Source: Paractinoplanes atraurantiacus (lineage in GTDB: Bacteria; Actinomycetota; Actinomycetes; Mycobacteriales; Micromonosporaceae). Taken from it: a stretch of 64,000 bases of DNA. Below the pieces are notes generated by a model. That model was given only the letters and a program-made list of their open reading frames with translations. It did not search any database and had not been told where the DNA came from. Location of the stretch: assembly GCF_900215205.1 (NCBI RefSeq), contig NZ_OBDY01000030.1, positions 62,001 to 126,000 on the forward strand, given 5' to 3'. This document shows positions 16,607-25,065 of the stretch, one piece after another (the first letter of the stretch is position 1; each line of letters starts with the position of its first letter). The translations under genes and the position numbers were made by a program.

Positions 16607-17178
16607 TCGCGGAAGGTCTGTGCCGCTTTCTCCAGGCGGTCGTGGTAGCCGGGCCACCACTCGCGCTCGGCCGGCGGGAGGTTGGAGAGGTTGGCGCGGA
16701 CGCCCACCTCGCCGTCGATGAGCTCGCGGACGATGTCGGCGTGGCCGGCGTGGCGGTGGATCTCGGCGGTCACGTGGACCAGGATCTGGTGGAGGGTCAC
16801 CGGCTCGTCGCCCCACCACGCCACCGTGCCGGCGCCGTCGGCCGGCAGGGCGGCGATGGTCTCGTCGGCGTGCGCCCACACCCGGCGGTAGAGGGCGATG
16901 ATGTCGTCGCGGGACTCGGCCGGGGTCGCCCACATGTCGGCGTTCCACTCGGCGTCGTCGTCCATCCACGGCATCGGCTCGGGAAACGGGCGGCCGAAGG
17001 TCTCGCCGAAATAGGCGGCCTCCACGCCGGCCATGTGCTTGACCAGGCCGAGCAGGTTGGTGCCGGTCGGCACCAGGGGCCGGCGGGCGTCGTACTCGGA
17101 AACGCCGTCGATCTTCCACAGCAGCGCCTCGCGGGCCTGCTGCAGATAGCGGTGCAGCGTCGCGATCATCGGATCCAT
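16603..17178 (-). CDS. DinB-family protein (DUF664-like)
   Basis: 191 aa from the ATG at 17178. Four-helix-bundle protein with LVKHMAGVEAAYFGETFGRP and ILVHVTAEIHRHAGHADIV, which supply the three histidines that bind a divalent metal in the DinB superfamily. In actinobacteria many of these proteins are thought to be thiol (mycothiol)-dependent transferases. It is separated by 5 bp from the DUF6282 hydrolase stop on the same strand and is probably co-transcribed. Confidence 0.85.
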   Translation of the reverse strand: MDPMIATLHRYLQQAREALLWKIDGVSEYDARRPLVPTGTNLLGLVKHMAGVEAAYFGETFGRPFPEPMPWMDDDAEWNADMWATPAESRDDIIALYRRVWAHADETIAALPADGAGTVAWWGDEPVTLHQILVHVTAEIHRHAGHADIVRELIDGEVGVRANLSNLPPAEREWWPGYHDRLEKAAQTFRD

Positions 17179-17183
17179 GGTCG

Positions 17184-18089
17184 TCAGGATGCCAGGCGCC
17201 GCGAGTTCGTGACGGCCATGGTCCGGACCTCGGCCGGGGTGAAGCCGGCCTCGAGCAGACGGTCGGCGAACAGGGCGAGACCGTCCTCGACCGGCGGGTT
17301 GAAGGGCTGGCCGAGGTCGCTCGACAGCACGGAGTGCTCGACGCCGACCGTCCGGATGTTCGCGAAAAGATCTTCCCAGGAGACCTTTCCGGTGTACGGG
17401 GTGGTGAAGCACCGCTCGAGCAGCGCGCCCATGGCGGCCAGTTCCCGCTGCGATGCGACGGGCAGACGCTGGGAGGTGAACTCCGGGTGGGTGACGACGA
17501 TCCGCCGTACGCCCTCGGACCGCGCCGCCGCCACGACCGCGACGATCTCGCCGGCCGCGAGGTGGCCGGTGGCCAGGACCATGTCGTGCCGGGCGATCAC
17601 CCGCAGCACCTGGCGCACCGAGTCGAGCACGGTGCCGTCCGGCGACACCACCTCGACGATGTCGGGGACGATGCCCCGCGCGTGCAGGTCGGCCTGCAGC
17701 GCGCCCCACATCGCGGGCTTGGCCCCGGGCAGGTCGCCGGCGGTGCTGGTGCGCTGGTTGCGGGAGTCGACGGTGGGCATCCAGACGATCCGCGCGCCGA
17801 GGCGGCCGGCGATCTCGACGGCGGCCGGGTTCATGCCGCCCATCGAGCCGTTCAGGGTGATCGCGCCGAGGGCGTCGACGCCGGGCACGGCGGCGCGGAC
17901 GACCGAAGCACGCTCGGCGGTTGTCACATAGTGCGATTTGAGGACGAAGCCCGCGAGGCCCACCGAGGCGCAGCGGCGGGCCAGGGTGAGGTCGTCGATG
18001 CGCCGCTCCATGACGTCGGGGGCGACGTGCACATGCGTGTCGTATGCCCCATGAACGATCTCTCGGGCCGTTGCTGACGGATCGGGCAT
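17184..18089 (-). CDS. DUF6282-type metal-dependent hydrolase
   Basis: 301 aa, amidohydrolase/PHP-like TIM-barrel enzyme. DTHVHVAPD near residue 17 provides the first metal histidines, LKSHYVTT a further histidine, and VLATGHLAAGEIV and VTHPEF later ligands. Members are annotated as DUF6282 with unknown substrates. It is divergent from an SsuABC-type importer across 79 bp, so the transporter may import the substrate of this hydrolase. The ATG at 18089 is preceded only by the shared promoter region. Confidence 0.75.
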   Translation of the reverse strand: MPDPSATAREIVHGAYDTHVHVAPDVMERRIDDLTLARRCASVGLAGFVLKSHYVTTAERASVVRAAVPGVDALGAITLNGSMGGMNPAAVEIAGRLGARIVWMPTVDSRNQRTSTAGDLPGAKPAMWGALQADLHARGIVPDIVEVVSPDGTVLDSVRQVLRVIARHDMVLATGHLAAGEIVAVVAAARSEGVRRIVVTHPEFTSQRLPVASQRELAAMGALLERCFTTPYTGKVSWEDLFANIRTVGVEHSVLSSDLGQPFNPPVEDGLALFADRLLEAGFTPAEVRTMAVTNSRRLAS

Positions 18090-18137
18090 AAGACCCCCAT
18101 GGATATCGTCGACAATCGCGTCTACGATCTCACTTCG

Positions 18138-18153
18138 ATAGATCCAGATCTAT
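18138..18153. promoter_or_regulatory. Perfect 16-bp operator-like palindrome before the ABC operon
   Basis: ATAGATC-CA-GATCTAT: two perfect 7-bp arms around 2 bp, in the divergent gap between the DUF6282 hydrolase and the ABC importer, 15 bp before the chosen start. An AT-containing palindrome stands out in DNA this GC-rich. It is a likely binding site for a dimeric repressor controlling both directions; no regulator gene is adjacent. Confidence 0.65.
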
Positions 18154-18168
18154 AGCGGGGTGCGCGAC

Positions 18169-19158
18169 ATGATCAGACGGATCGCGATGACAGCGCTGGC
18201 CGCCTTGGTGATCACTACCGGCGGATGCGGCGACGACTCCAGTGGCGGCGAGGCGAACGACAAGGTCACCTACGTGACCGCGTTCGGGGCGGTCGGCCGC
18301 GACGCCTTCATCTGGGTGGCCAAGGAGAAGGGCTACCTGGCCGACGCCGGCATCGACGTGGAGATCCAGAAGGGCGCCGGCAACGTCCAGAACCTCACGA
18401 TAATCAAATCCGGTCAAGCGCAGTTCGGCGCGCTCGACTTCACCGGGGCCGAGATCCAGGCCGGGCTCGGCAAGTTCACCGACTGGCGGGCCGTGGCCGC
18501 GGTGCACCAGCAGACCCTCGTCTCGATCATGACCACCGCCGACACCGGGATCACGAAGCCCACGGATCTCGCCGGCCGCACGATCGCCACGGCCACCGGC
18601 AGCGTCAGTGAGCTGCTCTTCCCCGCGTACGCCAAGCTCGCCGGTCTTGATCCGAAATCCGTGAAGATCCAGGGCGCGCAGACGACCGCGCTGAACAGCC
18701 TGATGGCCCAGCGCAAGGTCGACGCGCTCAGCACGTTCCTGCTCAGCCAGAAGGCCCTGGAGACGGCGTCGAAGAAGCCGGTGGTCGTGCTGCCGTACAG
18801 CCAATATCTGACCGACCTGTTCGGCAACGCGGTGATCGTCAAGGCGGACCTGATCGGCAGCAACCGTGACCTGGTCGACCGCTTCGTCGGCGCGGCGATG
18901 AAGGGCCTTCAGTACACGATCGACCATCCTCAGGAGGCGGCCGACATCCTGCACAAGGCCGAGCCGACGGCCACCACGGCGGCCGCGATCGGCGAGATCG
19001 AAGCCATGAAGCCGTACGTGCCGGCGCCCGGCGGCGGCGCACTCGGCTCGTTCGACCCGAAGCGCGTCGAAGCGGGCATCACCGAACTGACCAGGAACGG
19101 GCTCATGCCGGCCGGGCTGACCGCGGACAAGGTCGTCGACGCGAGCTTCATCAAGTGA
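18169..19158 (+). CDS. ABC importer substrate-binding lipoprotein (SsuA/NMT1-like)
   Basis: 329 aa. Lipoprotein signal with MTALAALVITTGGC as lipobox-like end, then GDDSSGGE. The mature domain is the NMT1/SsuA type: DAFIWVAKEKGYLADAGIDV, AGNVQNLTIIKSGQAQFG and TDLAGRTIATATGS. Such proteins capture sulfonates, nitrate, taurine or pyrimidine precursors; the ligand here cannot be read off. I chose the ATG at 18169 with GGGG 8 nt upstream; GTG at 18160 is also possible. It overlaps the permease by 4 bp. Confidence 0.85.
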   Translation: MIRRIAMTALAALVITTGGCGDDSSGGEANDKVTYVTAFGAVGRDAFIWVAKEKGYLADAGIDVEIQKGAGNVQNLTIIKSGQAQFGALDFTGAEIQAGLGKFTDWRAVAAVHQQTLVSIMTTADTGITKPTDLAGRTIATATGSVSELLFPAYAKLAGLDPKSVKIQGAQTTALNSLMAQRKVDALSTFLLSQKALETASKKPVVVLPYSQYLTDLFGNAVIVKADLIGSNRDLVDRFVGAAMKGLQYTIDHPQEAADILHKAEPTATTAAAIGEIEAMKPYVPAPGGGALGSFDPKRVEAGITELTRNGLMPAGLTADKVVDASFIK

Positions 19159-19886
19159 AAGGTCTGCTCGGCGCCGCCATCGCGATCGCGCTGTGGTGGG
19201 GCGCGACGATCGTCTTCGACATCGACCCGTTCTACGTGCCGTCACCGGGCGACGTCGTGGAGACCTTCTGGAGTACGCCGGGATTCCTGCTCGGCGAGAC
19301 CTGGGTGACGGCGGGCCGCGTGCTGATCGGGTTCGGGATCGCCGTGGCCGGCGGGCTCGCCGTCGCGGTGGCGCTGGCGGCGTCGCGCACCGTCGAGCAG
19401 ATGACCATGCCCGTGCTGGCCGCCGTCAACGCCGTACCCAAAGTAGCCCTGGCTCCTCTGCTGTTGGTCTGGATGGGCTTCGGCAACACCCCGAAGATCG
19501 TGATGGTGGTGCTGGTGAGCTTCTTCCCGATCGTGGTGGCGACCATGTCGGGGCTCAGCTCCACCCCGGCCGAGCTGCGAAAACTCGCCCGGGTGCTGCG
19601 CTCGTCGTGGTGGCAGACCTTCGTGAAGGTGCGGCTGCCGTGGGCGCTGCCGCAGATCTTCGTGGGGCTCAAGGTGGCCACCCCGCTCGCGATCATCGGG
19701 GCGGTGATCGGCGAGGTGGTCAGCCCCGACCGCGGCCTCGGCTCGGTCATCACGGGATCGGGCGCGTCGGCCGACACGCCGATGGCGTTCGCCGCTCTGG
19801 TGCTGCTGGCGCTGGCCGGGGTGGTGCTGTTCTACCTGGTGGCGGCCGTGGAACGGGTCGTGATCCCGTGGAGCGCGGCCGTATGA
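19155..19886 (+). CDS. ABC importer permease (SsuC/TauC-like)
   Basis: 243 aa integral membrane protein with about six hydrophobic segments and the permease EAA-like cytoplasmic loop (AELRKLARVLRSSWWQTFVK, then LPWALPQIFVGLK). It belongs to the sulfonate/nitrate/taurine transporter class and pairs with the lipoprotein and ATPase genes on either side. GTG start inside the GTGA overlap with the upstream stop; 4-bp ATGA overlap with the ATPase downstream. Confidence 0.87.
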   Translation: MKGLLGAAIAIALWWGATIVFDIDPFYVPSPGDVVETFWSTPGFLLGETWVTAGRVLIGFGIAVAGGLAVAVALAASRTVEQMTMPVLAAVNAVPKVALAPLLLVWMGFGNTPKIVMVVLVSFFPIVVATMSGLSSTPAELRKLARVLRSSWWQTFVKVRLPWALPQIFVGLKVATPLAIIGAVIGEVVSPDRGLGSVITGSGASADTPMAFAALVLLALAGVVLFYLVAAVERVVIPWSAAV

Positions 19887-20608
19887 TCACCGTCGACGGC
19901 GCCGCCCGCTCGTTCGGCACGCTCGAGGCGCTCGCGGACGTCACCCTCACCGTCTCCGACGGCGAATTCGTCACGCTGATCGGGCGCTCGGGCTGCGGCA
20001 AATCGACACTGCTGAACATGATCGCCGGCCTGCTCCCGCCGACCCGCGGCACGATCACCATCGACGGCACACCGGTGACGTCGCCGCGCCGGGACGTGGC
20101 CATGGTGTTCCAGCAACCCGCATTGTTGCCGTGGCGGTCGGTCGAGGCGAATGTGCTGTTGCCGGCCGAGATCTTCGGGTGGAATGCGGCCGCCGAGGCG
20201 GCTCAACTACTCGAGATGACGGGGCTGGCGGAATTCCGGAAAAGGCGGCCGCACGAGCTGTCCGGTGGCATGCAGCAGAGGGTGGCCCTGTGCCGCGCGC
20301 TCATTCAGAAGCCGAAAGTGCTGCTGATGGACGAGCCGTTCTCGGCGCTGGACGCGCTGACCCGCGAAGAACTGGCCGTCGAATTGCAGCGCATCCACCT
20401 CGACCTGGGCACGACGATCGTGTTCGTGACCCATTCGATCCAGGAGGCGGTGCTGCTCGCCGACCGGGTGGCCGTGCTCAGCGAACGGCCGGGCCGGATC
20501 CGCGAGATCGTGAAAATCGACATCCCCCGGCCGCGGACGTTCGGTTACAACGCCCATCTGGAAGCGGTCGCGTCGGCGTCGGCGCGGTTGCATTCCCTGC
20601 TGCATTAG
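19883..20608 (+). CDS. ABC importer ATPase (SsuB/TauB-like)
   Basis: 241 aa. It has all nucleotide-binding motifs: Walker A GRSGCGKST at about residue 36, Q-loop VFQQPALLPW, signature LSGGMQQRVALCRAL, Walker B KVLLMDEPFSALD and H-loop VTHSIQEA. The Q-loop sequence QQPxLLPW is typical of the nitrate/sulfonate/taurine group. Translation is coupled to the permease by a 4-bp overlap; the end overlaps the convergent Tat protein gene by 4 bp. Confidence 0.92.
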   Translation: MITVDGAARSFGTLEALADVTLTVSDGEFVTLIGRSGCGKSTLLNMIAGLLPPTRGTITIDGTPVTSPRRDVAMVFQQPALLPWRSVEANVLLPAEIFGWNAAAEAAQLLEMTGLAEFRKRRPHELSGGMQQRVALCRALIQKPKVLLMDEPFSALDALTREELAVELQRIHLDLGTTIVFVTHSIQEAVLLADRVAVLSERPGRIREIVKIDIPRPRTFGYNAHLEAVASASARLHSLLH

Positions 20609-21354
20609 TTGCGGGTCCAATTCCAATTCCGCACGTGTACTTCATGGGAGGGCGCGGTGGTGGCATGGGCGCCCGGGAAAACGGAGATGGCTTCGGCTTG
20701 CAGGCGCGCGGCCACGCCCGTACCCCAGCCGGTCTTCGGTGTCGTGGAATAGGGAACCGGCAGCTTCCTGCCGTCCAGCACGAGTTGAACGGTCTTCTTG
20801 GCTGGCGTCACCGTGTAATTGACGGTGTGCCAGGCGGTGTCGGGCTTCTTGACGCCGGCGGCGACCCAGGCGTCACCCGTCCACACCGACAGCTGGCCGA
20901 AAGTGGTCAGCCACGGGTTGAGCTCCCACTGGAACGCGGTGCCGTGATCCAGGTGGCCGTCCCAGACGAAGAGGCCGCCCTCGACGGTCTGCGCGGTCCC
21001 GTTGACCGCGGGCACGGGCAGCCGGAAGGCGTAACCCCCGCGGTGGGTCACCCTCATCAGTCCGCTTCCGGTCACTTTTTTGTACGCGATGACGTGCGCC
21101 ATGATCCCGCGACGGTTGACGTTGGCCCGCAGCCGCGAATAGCCACCGACATGCTCGACGGCGATGTCGCTGGCGGTGACGGGCGCCTGCCCCTTGGCCG
21201 CGTAGAGCCCGTCGCCGAGCGCGGCCGTCCAGCCCTTCAGGTCCTTGGCCGCTTGCGCTTGCGCCTTCGCCGGTTCGGCCAGGCCGGCGGTGGCCGCGGC
21301 GCTGACGCCGAGCAGCCCGAGGAACCCGCGGCGGGTGGTTTTGTGGTCACGCAC
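20605..21354 (-). CDS. Tat-exported LamG-like beta-sandwich protein
   Basis: About 249 aa from the GTG at 21354; longer starts at 21387 or 21480 are open. The twin-arginine motif TTRRGFLGLLGVSAAAT is followed by an Ala-rich cleavage region. The mature part shows strands typical of a concanavalin-like/LamG sandwich (GLFVWDGHLDHGTAFQWELN, then WHTVNYTVTPAKKTVQLVLD). It lacks obvious GH16 catalytic motifs. It is probably an extracellular carbohydrate- or polymer-binding protein. No function is assigned. Confidence 0.65.
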   Translation of the reverse strand: MRDHKTTRRGFLGLLGVSAAATAGLAEPAKAQAQAAKDLKGWTAALGDGLYAAKGQAPVTASDIAVEHVGGYSRLRANVNRRGIMAHVIAYKKVTGSGLMRVTHRGGYAFRLPVPAVNGTAQTVEGGLFVWDGHLDHGTAFQWELNPWLTTFGQLSVWTGDAWVAAGVKKPDTAWHTVNYTVTPAKKTVQLVLDGRKLPVPYSTTPKTGWGTGVAARLQAEAISVFPGAHATTAPSHEVHVRNWNWTRN

Positions 21355-21467
21355 GTCCCGAAGAATCGGCAGCACTGCGCGATTCAGCACCGAACTGGTT
21401 CTTTCGACGAGCCCCCATCCTCCGAACCGCCGATTCAGCCGATCACCCAGGCGCGAAGACTTGCCCG

Positions 21468-21620
21468 ATGCGCCGCACACCGCGCCACTCCGACCGCGAG
21501 TGGCCGGGCCAGCCCAGGCCCCGGCTGTGGGACCGCCTGACCCCGTGGCAGCACGCCCTGGTCATAGTGACAATCCTGCTGCTCCTCTCGGCGGGTTGCA
21601 TGGCCGCCCTGGGCGACTGA
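21468..21620 (+). CDS. Small single-pass membrane protein (50 aa)
   Basis: Fifty codons from the ATG at 21468 to the TGA ending at 21620. The N-terminal half is hydrophilic and Arg/Pro-rich (MRRTPRHSDREWPGQPRPR), followed by LWDRLTPWQHALVIV and one hydrophobic helix (ALVIVTILLLLSAGCMAALG). It is divergent from the Tat protein gene. The clear amphipathic-to-hydrophobic layout supports a real small membrane protein, although no homologue is known to me. Confidence 0.6.
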   Translation: MRRTPRHSDREWPGQPRPRLWDRLTPWQHALVIVTILLLLSAGCMAALGD

Positions 21621-21639
21621 CCCACCCCACCCACTCGCC

Positions 21640-22060
21640 ACACTCACCGCGCCACACTCACCGCGCCGCGCCCCTACTCCGCACTCGCCGCTCCGCGCTC
21701 TCCGCGCCGCGCCTTCTACTCCGCACTCACCACGCCACGCTCTCCGCGCCGCGCCCTCTACTCCGCACTCACCACACCACGCTCTCCGCGCCGCGCCCCC
21801 ACATCCGCGACCACCGCGCCAAGCTCTCCGCGCCACACTCACCGCGGGGCGCCCTCAACCCCGCGAACACCGCGCCATGCTCTCCGCGCCACACTCACCG
21901 CGCCCTCAACCCGGCGACCACCGCGCCATGCTCTCTGCGCCACACTCACCGCGCCCTCAACCCGGCGACCGCCGCGCCATGCTCTCTGCGCAGCACTCAC
22001 CGCGCCGGGCCCTCAACGCCGCACTCTCGGCGCCGCGACCGCCGCGACCGCCGCGACCGC
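21640..22060. repeat. Non-coding tandem repeat region (42-bp and 51-bp units)
   Basis: About 0.4 kb of C-rich, G-poor plus strand between the small membrane gene and the propeller gene. The first part has 42-bp units (tctccgcgccgcgcc... then ctccgcactcaccac), repeated with small changes. The second part has 51-bp units whose catgctctc marker recurs at 21876, 21927 and 21978. All units share the word ctccgcgccacactcaccgcg in some form, so both families probably derive from one ancestor. Open frames cross it on both strands but give only periodic Arg/Pro/His/Ser or Gly/Ala/Arg polymers. Confidence 0.85.
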
Positions 22061-22121
22061 CTGACTTGCCAGCCCGCCGCGCGCTGCCGCCAAGAGCTAT
22101 GTCGCGCCTACGTGTCGCTTG

Positions 22122-23231
22122 TCAGCGACTTTTGCCGCTTTTGCGCCGGACGACCAGGATCCCGGTCGCGGCGGCGGCCAGGACCACGCCGGTGATCACG
22201 ATGCCGAGGGGGACGCGGTCGGACGACTCTGATACCGCAGCTCCCGCCGCCTTCGACGACGCCGGGGCAGGGTCATCGCCCGAAGACGCGGCAGGTCCCG
22301 CGGGCGTCGAAGCCTCGGGAGACGAACCTGCGGGCGTCGACGACTGTGCGGGCGTCGACGACTCCACGCCGCCCTTTGTCGGATTTATCAGTGGATAGCG
22401 GAGAATCTCTGGTTTGGCGCCCTCGGAGATTGTCAGCAGGGCAGTACCGTCGCGGGTGTAGGCGATCGACTCGCCCTGCGGCTCGTCGGGCAGGGCCGTC
22501 TGGCGCGGCGAGCCCCCGGTTATCGCGGCGACCACGTCTCCGTCGCGTACGTCGAATTCGAAGGCGTCGGCGTACGTCCTCAGGACCGCCCTCGTCCCGT
22601 CCGGGCTCACCGCGCCTCCGGTGATCACCAGCCGCCCGGCCAGCGAGAACGGATTGCTCGTGGTGGTCACCGGCAGCCGTACATTGCCCACCATTTTCAG
22701 CGCCGTCGTCTTCTTCAGCGGCCCCGCCGGCACGTAGACCCCCGCCGCCAGCGGCGTTTTCGTCACGATGATCGGCGTACCGTCCGGGCTGAGCAGCAAC
22801 GCTTCCGCGTCGTGCGCCCCGTCCGGATATCTCAGGCGGAGAAGCTCCGGCGTACGCCCACCCGGTTTGAGCCGCCACAAAGCGACCGTCTCCCTCGTGG
22901 CCGAATTATCCCCGATGTCCCCCACCCACACCGTGCCGTCCGCCCCCAGCGCGAGGTCCTCGGTGTCCCGCGGCCGCGACGGATAGGCCACCGCCCGGGT
23001 CACCTTGCAGCGCCCGTCCAGAAAGAAGACGCGCCGCCCGGCCGGATCGTCGGCGCCGTCATTGACCATGACGTAGCCGTTCCCGGTCGCCGCCATGCCC
23101 GAGATCTCGTTGAGCCGGCTGTCCCCGACCCGGCACACCCGCTCCGGCGCCGCCGCCGCGTAAGCCGGCCCGCCCAGCCCCACCACCGCGACGGCTACCG
23201 CTCCGAGACAGGCGCCGAACCAGGCCCTCAT
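22122..23231 (-). CDS. Surface-anchored beta-propeller protein
   Basis: 369 aa. The N-terminal signal peptide is AVAVAVVGLGGPAYA, followed by a propeller-like domain with repeated blades (MVNDGADDPAGRRVFFLDG, DTEDLALGADGTVWVGDIGD, ITGGAVSPDGTRAVLRT). Then comes a Ser/Pro/Ala-rich stalk from about residue 290, a C-terminal transmembrane helix (VPLGIVITGVVLAAAATGIL) and a basic tail (RRKSGKSR). This layout places the propeller outside the cell, tethered by its C-terminus. No catalytic motif was seen. It is translationally coupled (4-bp overlap) to the upstream four-helix membrane protein. Confidence 0.75.
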   Translation of the reverse strand: MRAWFGACLGAVAVAVVGLGGPAYAAAAPERVCRVGDSRLNEISGMAATGNGYVMVNDGADDPAGRRVFFLDGRCKVTRAVAYPSRPRDTEDLALGADGTVWVGDIGDNSATRETVALWRLKPGGRTPELLRLRYPDGAHDAEALLLSPDGTPIIVTKTPLAAGVYVPAGPLKKTTALKMVGNVRLPVTTTSNPFSLAGRLVITGGAVSPDGTRAVLRTYADAFEFDVRDGDVVAAITGGSPRQTALPDEPQGESIAYTRDGTALLTISEGAKPEILRYPLINPTKGGVESSTPAQSSTPAGSSPEASTPAGPAASSGDDPAPASSKAAGAAVSESSDRVPLGIVITGVVLAAAATGILVVRRKSGKSR

Positions 23232-23632
23232 CGAGCCGTTGCCGCCCGGTTCGCCCGCACCCGCTGCGCTTCCAGCCGCGCCGGCGTCATGAAGGCCAGG
23301 AACAGCAGCACCAGCCCGACCACCACGGCCAGCCCTGCCGGCTTGCTGCCGTCGTAATAGATCACCGGCAGCGTCGCGGCCAGGGCCAGCCCCGCCGCGG
23401 TCCACCATCCGGCCAGGATCCAGCGCGACCCCCGCTCCCGCGGCCGCCGCAGGCGCTGCCCGGCGCCGTCGAAGAGCCGCGTGGCGAACATTCCCGCCGC
23501 ACCGTAGTAGGCCGGCTGCGCGACATCCCACGCCCCCAGGAGCTGACTCACGACCGCGACGAGCAGGAGCCACCCGCTCATCAGCCCTGTGATCAGCCAG
23601 AACACTCCCGTGCTTTCCTTGCCGGCGGCCAT
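23228..23632 (-). CDS. Small polytopic membrane protein
   Basis: 134 aa from the ATG at 23632 with four hydrophobic segments: VFWLITGLMSGWLLLVAVVS, a weaker VAQPAYYGAAGMFATRLF, RWILAGWWTAAGLALAATL and LAVVVGLVLLFLAFM. The basic loop RLRRPRERGSR between segments suggests a cytosolic loop. No family recognised. The stop overlaps the start of the surface propeller gene (ATGA), so the two are probably made together. Confidence 0.65.
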   Translation of the reverse strand: MAAGKESTGVFWLITGLMSGWLLLVAVVSQLLGAWDVAQPAYYGAAGMFATRLFDGAGQRLRRPRERGSRWILAGWWTAAGLALAATLPVIYYDGSKPAGLAVVVGLVLLFLAFMTPARLEAQRVRANRAATAR

Positions 23633-23669
23633 CGCCCCGCACTCCCCCGCTGCCTGTACCTTCTCCCGC

Positions 23670-24143
23670 GTGGGAATGATATTCGTAGGCCGCCGCCTCC
23701 CGAGCGACGAAGTCGACGCCGTCCTCGACAACCCCGAGGCCATCGACGCCCTGCTGTACGGCGACGGACCCGGCCAGATCGACCTCGACAAGTCCTGGCA
23801 CGGCATCCACTTCTTGTTGACCGGCACCACCTGGGACATCACCGAGGGCGCCGGCTCGGCCGTGCTGGGCGGCACCGTGGTCGGCGACGACAACGGCGCC
23901 GGCCCGCCCCGCCTGCTGCGCCCCACCGAGGTCCAGGCCGTGGCCGCGGCCCTGGCACCCATCACCTCCGGCACGCTGCGTGCCCGCTGGGATCCGGCGG
24001 CCTTGTCCGAGGCCGAGATCTATCCCGACGCCTGGGACGCAACCGACTTCGACTCCTACCTGGAGCCCAACTTCACCATCCTGCGCGCCTTCTACGAGTC
24101 GGCCGCCGCCGAGAACCAGGCCGTCCTGATCGCCATCACCTGA
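23670..24143 (+). CDS. DUF1877-family protein
   Basis: 157 aa from the GTG at 23670, chosen because it gives the family's usual beginning (VGMIFVGRRL). Other features are the SDEVDAVLDNPEAIDALLY segment, DLDKSWHGIHFLLTG, and YLEPNFTILRAFYESAAAENQAVLI at the C-terminus, all typical of DUF1877. Members are small soluble proteins of unknown function found sporadically, often near toxin/immunity genes. The 3' end overlaps the convergent gene at 24136 by 8 bp. Confidence 0.8.
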   Translation: MGMIFVGRRLPSDEVDAVLDNPEAIDALLYGDGPGQIDLDKSWHGIHFLLTGTTWDITEGAGSAVLGGTVVGDDNGAGPPRLLRPTEVQAVAAALAPITSGTLRARWDPAALSEAEIYPDAWDATDFDSYLEPNFTILRAFYESAAAENQAVLIAIT

Positions 24144-24576
24144 CCAGCTCCACAGCGGTGGCCGGAACCGTGACGACCACGTAGTCCTCGGCCAGGTCGG
24201 ACTGGATGACGATGGTCGGAGCCCGGCTGACGTAGCGGACCACGAACACCGTCTCGGCGTACCCGGCCAGGCTGTCCGGCAGTTCACCCACGAGCCGGAC
24301 CGCGTCGCCCGGCTTGAGCACCGCGCCTTCGGGAGCCTCCCGGCGCTGCACGGCTGTGATCTCGCCGATCAGAGCCTCCAGCGGCTCCATGTCGGTGCCG
24401 TAGTGAACCAGGTGCCCGGCCTGCCCGAAGAGCCTTTCGGACTCGGCCCGGCTGAGATCCTCCAGCGCTTCCACCGCACCCGCCGCCAGCACGTGACCGG
24501 GCGTCGCGGCAACTTGCGCCGCCAGCGCCTGGAGCAGGCGGTCGATGAGATTCTCGGCGACGTCCTCGTCCCTCAC
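24136..24576 (-). CDS. Hypothetical protein with C-terminal SH3-like barrel
   Basis: About 146 aa from the GTG at 24576, which overlaps the upstream stop as GTGA; an ATG at 24612 would also fit. The N-terminal half is helical (NLIDRLLQALAAQVAATPG). The C-terminal half LKPGDAVRLVGELPDSLAGY followed by strands with YVVVTVPATAVELV looks like a small SH3-type barrel of the DUF4926 kind. No function known. It pairs with the next upstream gene. Confidence 0.55.
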   Translation of the reverse strand: MRDEDVAENLIDRLLQALAAQVAATPGHVLAAGAVEALEDLSRAESERLFGQAGHLVHYGTDMEPLEALIGEITAVQRREAPEGAVLKPGDAVRLVGELPDSLAGYAETVFVVRYVSRAPTIVIQSDLAEDYVVVTVPATAVELVR

Positions 24577-25004
24577 CAGGACCGCCACTCGCGGCCGACG
24601 ACGCCCGGCCATGCGCGCAGGTGGGTGGCCAGCGTCCCGCCGAAGGCGACGGTCCACTCGTGGGAGGCGTACGCGATCCAGTCGTGGTGCTCGTCGGTCC
24701 AGATGCCCTCGGCGCCCGTGTAGGCCGGGGCGAATTCGTCGTCCACCTCGAGCAGACAATCAACATCGCCGGTCTCGCGGAGCTCGACCACGTGCGTGCG
24801 GCCCAGGCTCCGTAGGATGCGGCGCACCTCGGCGGCGCCCTGGCCGTCCCACATCGACTCGTTGAGCACCAGCACGTCCGGCGGGACCTCGGCTCCGAGC
24901 ATGGGGTGCCAGACGCCGGCGCCGTCGACGCCCCAGCGGCGCTGCACCTCCGTACGCCAAGCGTCTGATTCTTCCGGAGTGAGAACGCGCGTCGTCGGGT
25001 CCAT
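24573..25004 (-). CDS. Hypothetical soluble protein
   Basis: 143 aa from the ATG at 25004 (MDPTTRVLTPEESDAW). It is rich in Trp and acidic residues (VDCLLEVDDEFAPAYTG, GIWTDEHHDWIAYASHEW), with no signal peptide or transmembrane helix. Size and acidity resemble immunity-type or SMI1/KNR4-neighbour proteins, but I recognise no family. It is first in a two-gene unit with 24136-24576 and divergent from the gene at 25066. Confidence 0.5.
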   Translation of the reverse strand: MDPTTRVLTPEESDAWRTEVQRRWGVDGAGVWHPMLGAEVPPDVLVLNESMWDGQGAAEVRRILRSLGRTHVVELRETGDVDCLLEVDDEFAPAYTGAEGIWTDEHHDWIAYASHEWTVAFGGTLATHLRAWPGVVGREWRSW

Positions 25005-25065
25005 CGGCGCATTGTGCCTGGATGCGGGTATCTTCGACGCGGCCGGGGTGTGGGGAGGGCTGGGG

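Noticed and set aside
21640..22060. Possible CRISPR array
   Set aside because: Units are directly adjacent, with no unique spacers of constant length between repeats and no cas genes in the window.
21245..22195. Open frames on both strands through the tandem repeats
   Set aside because: They only translate the repeat into periodic low-complexity polymers with no domain, no good start context and overlap with better genes.
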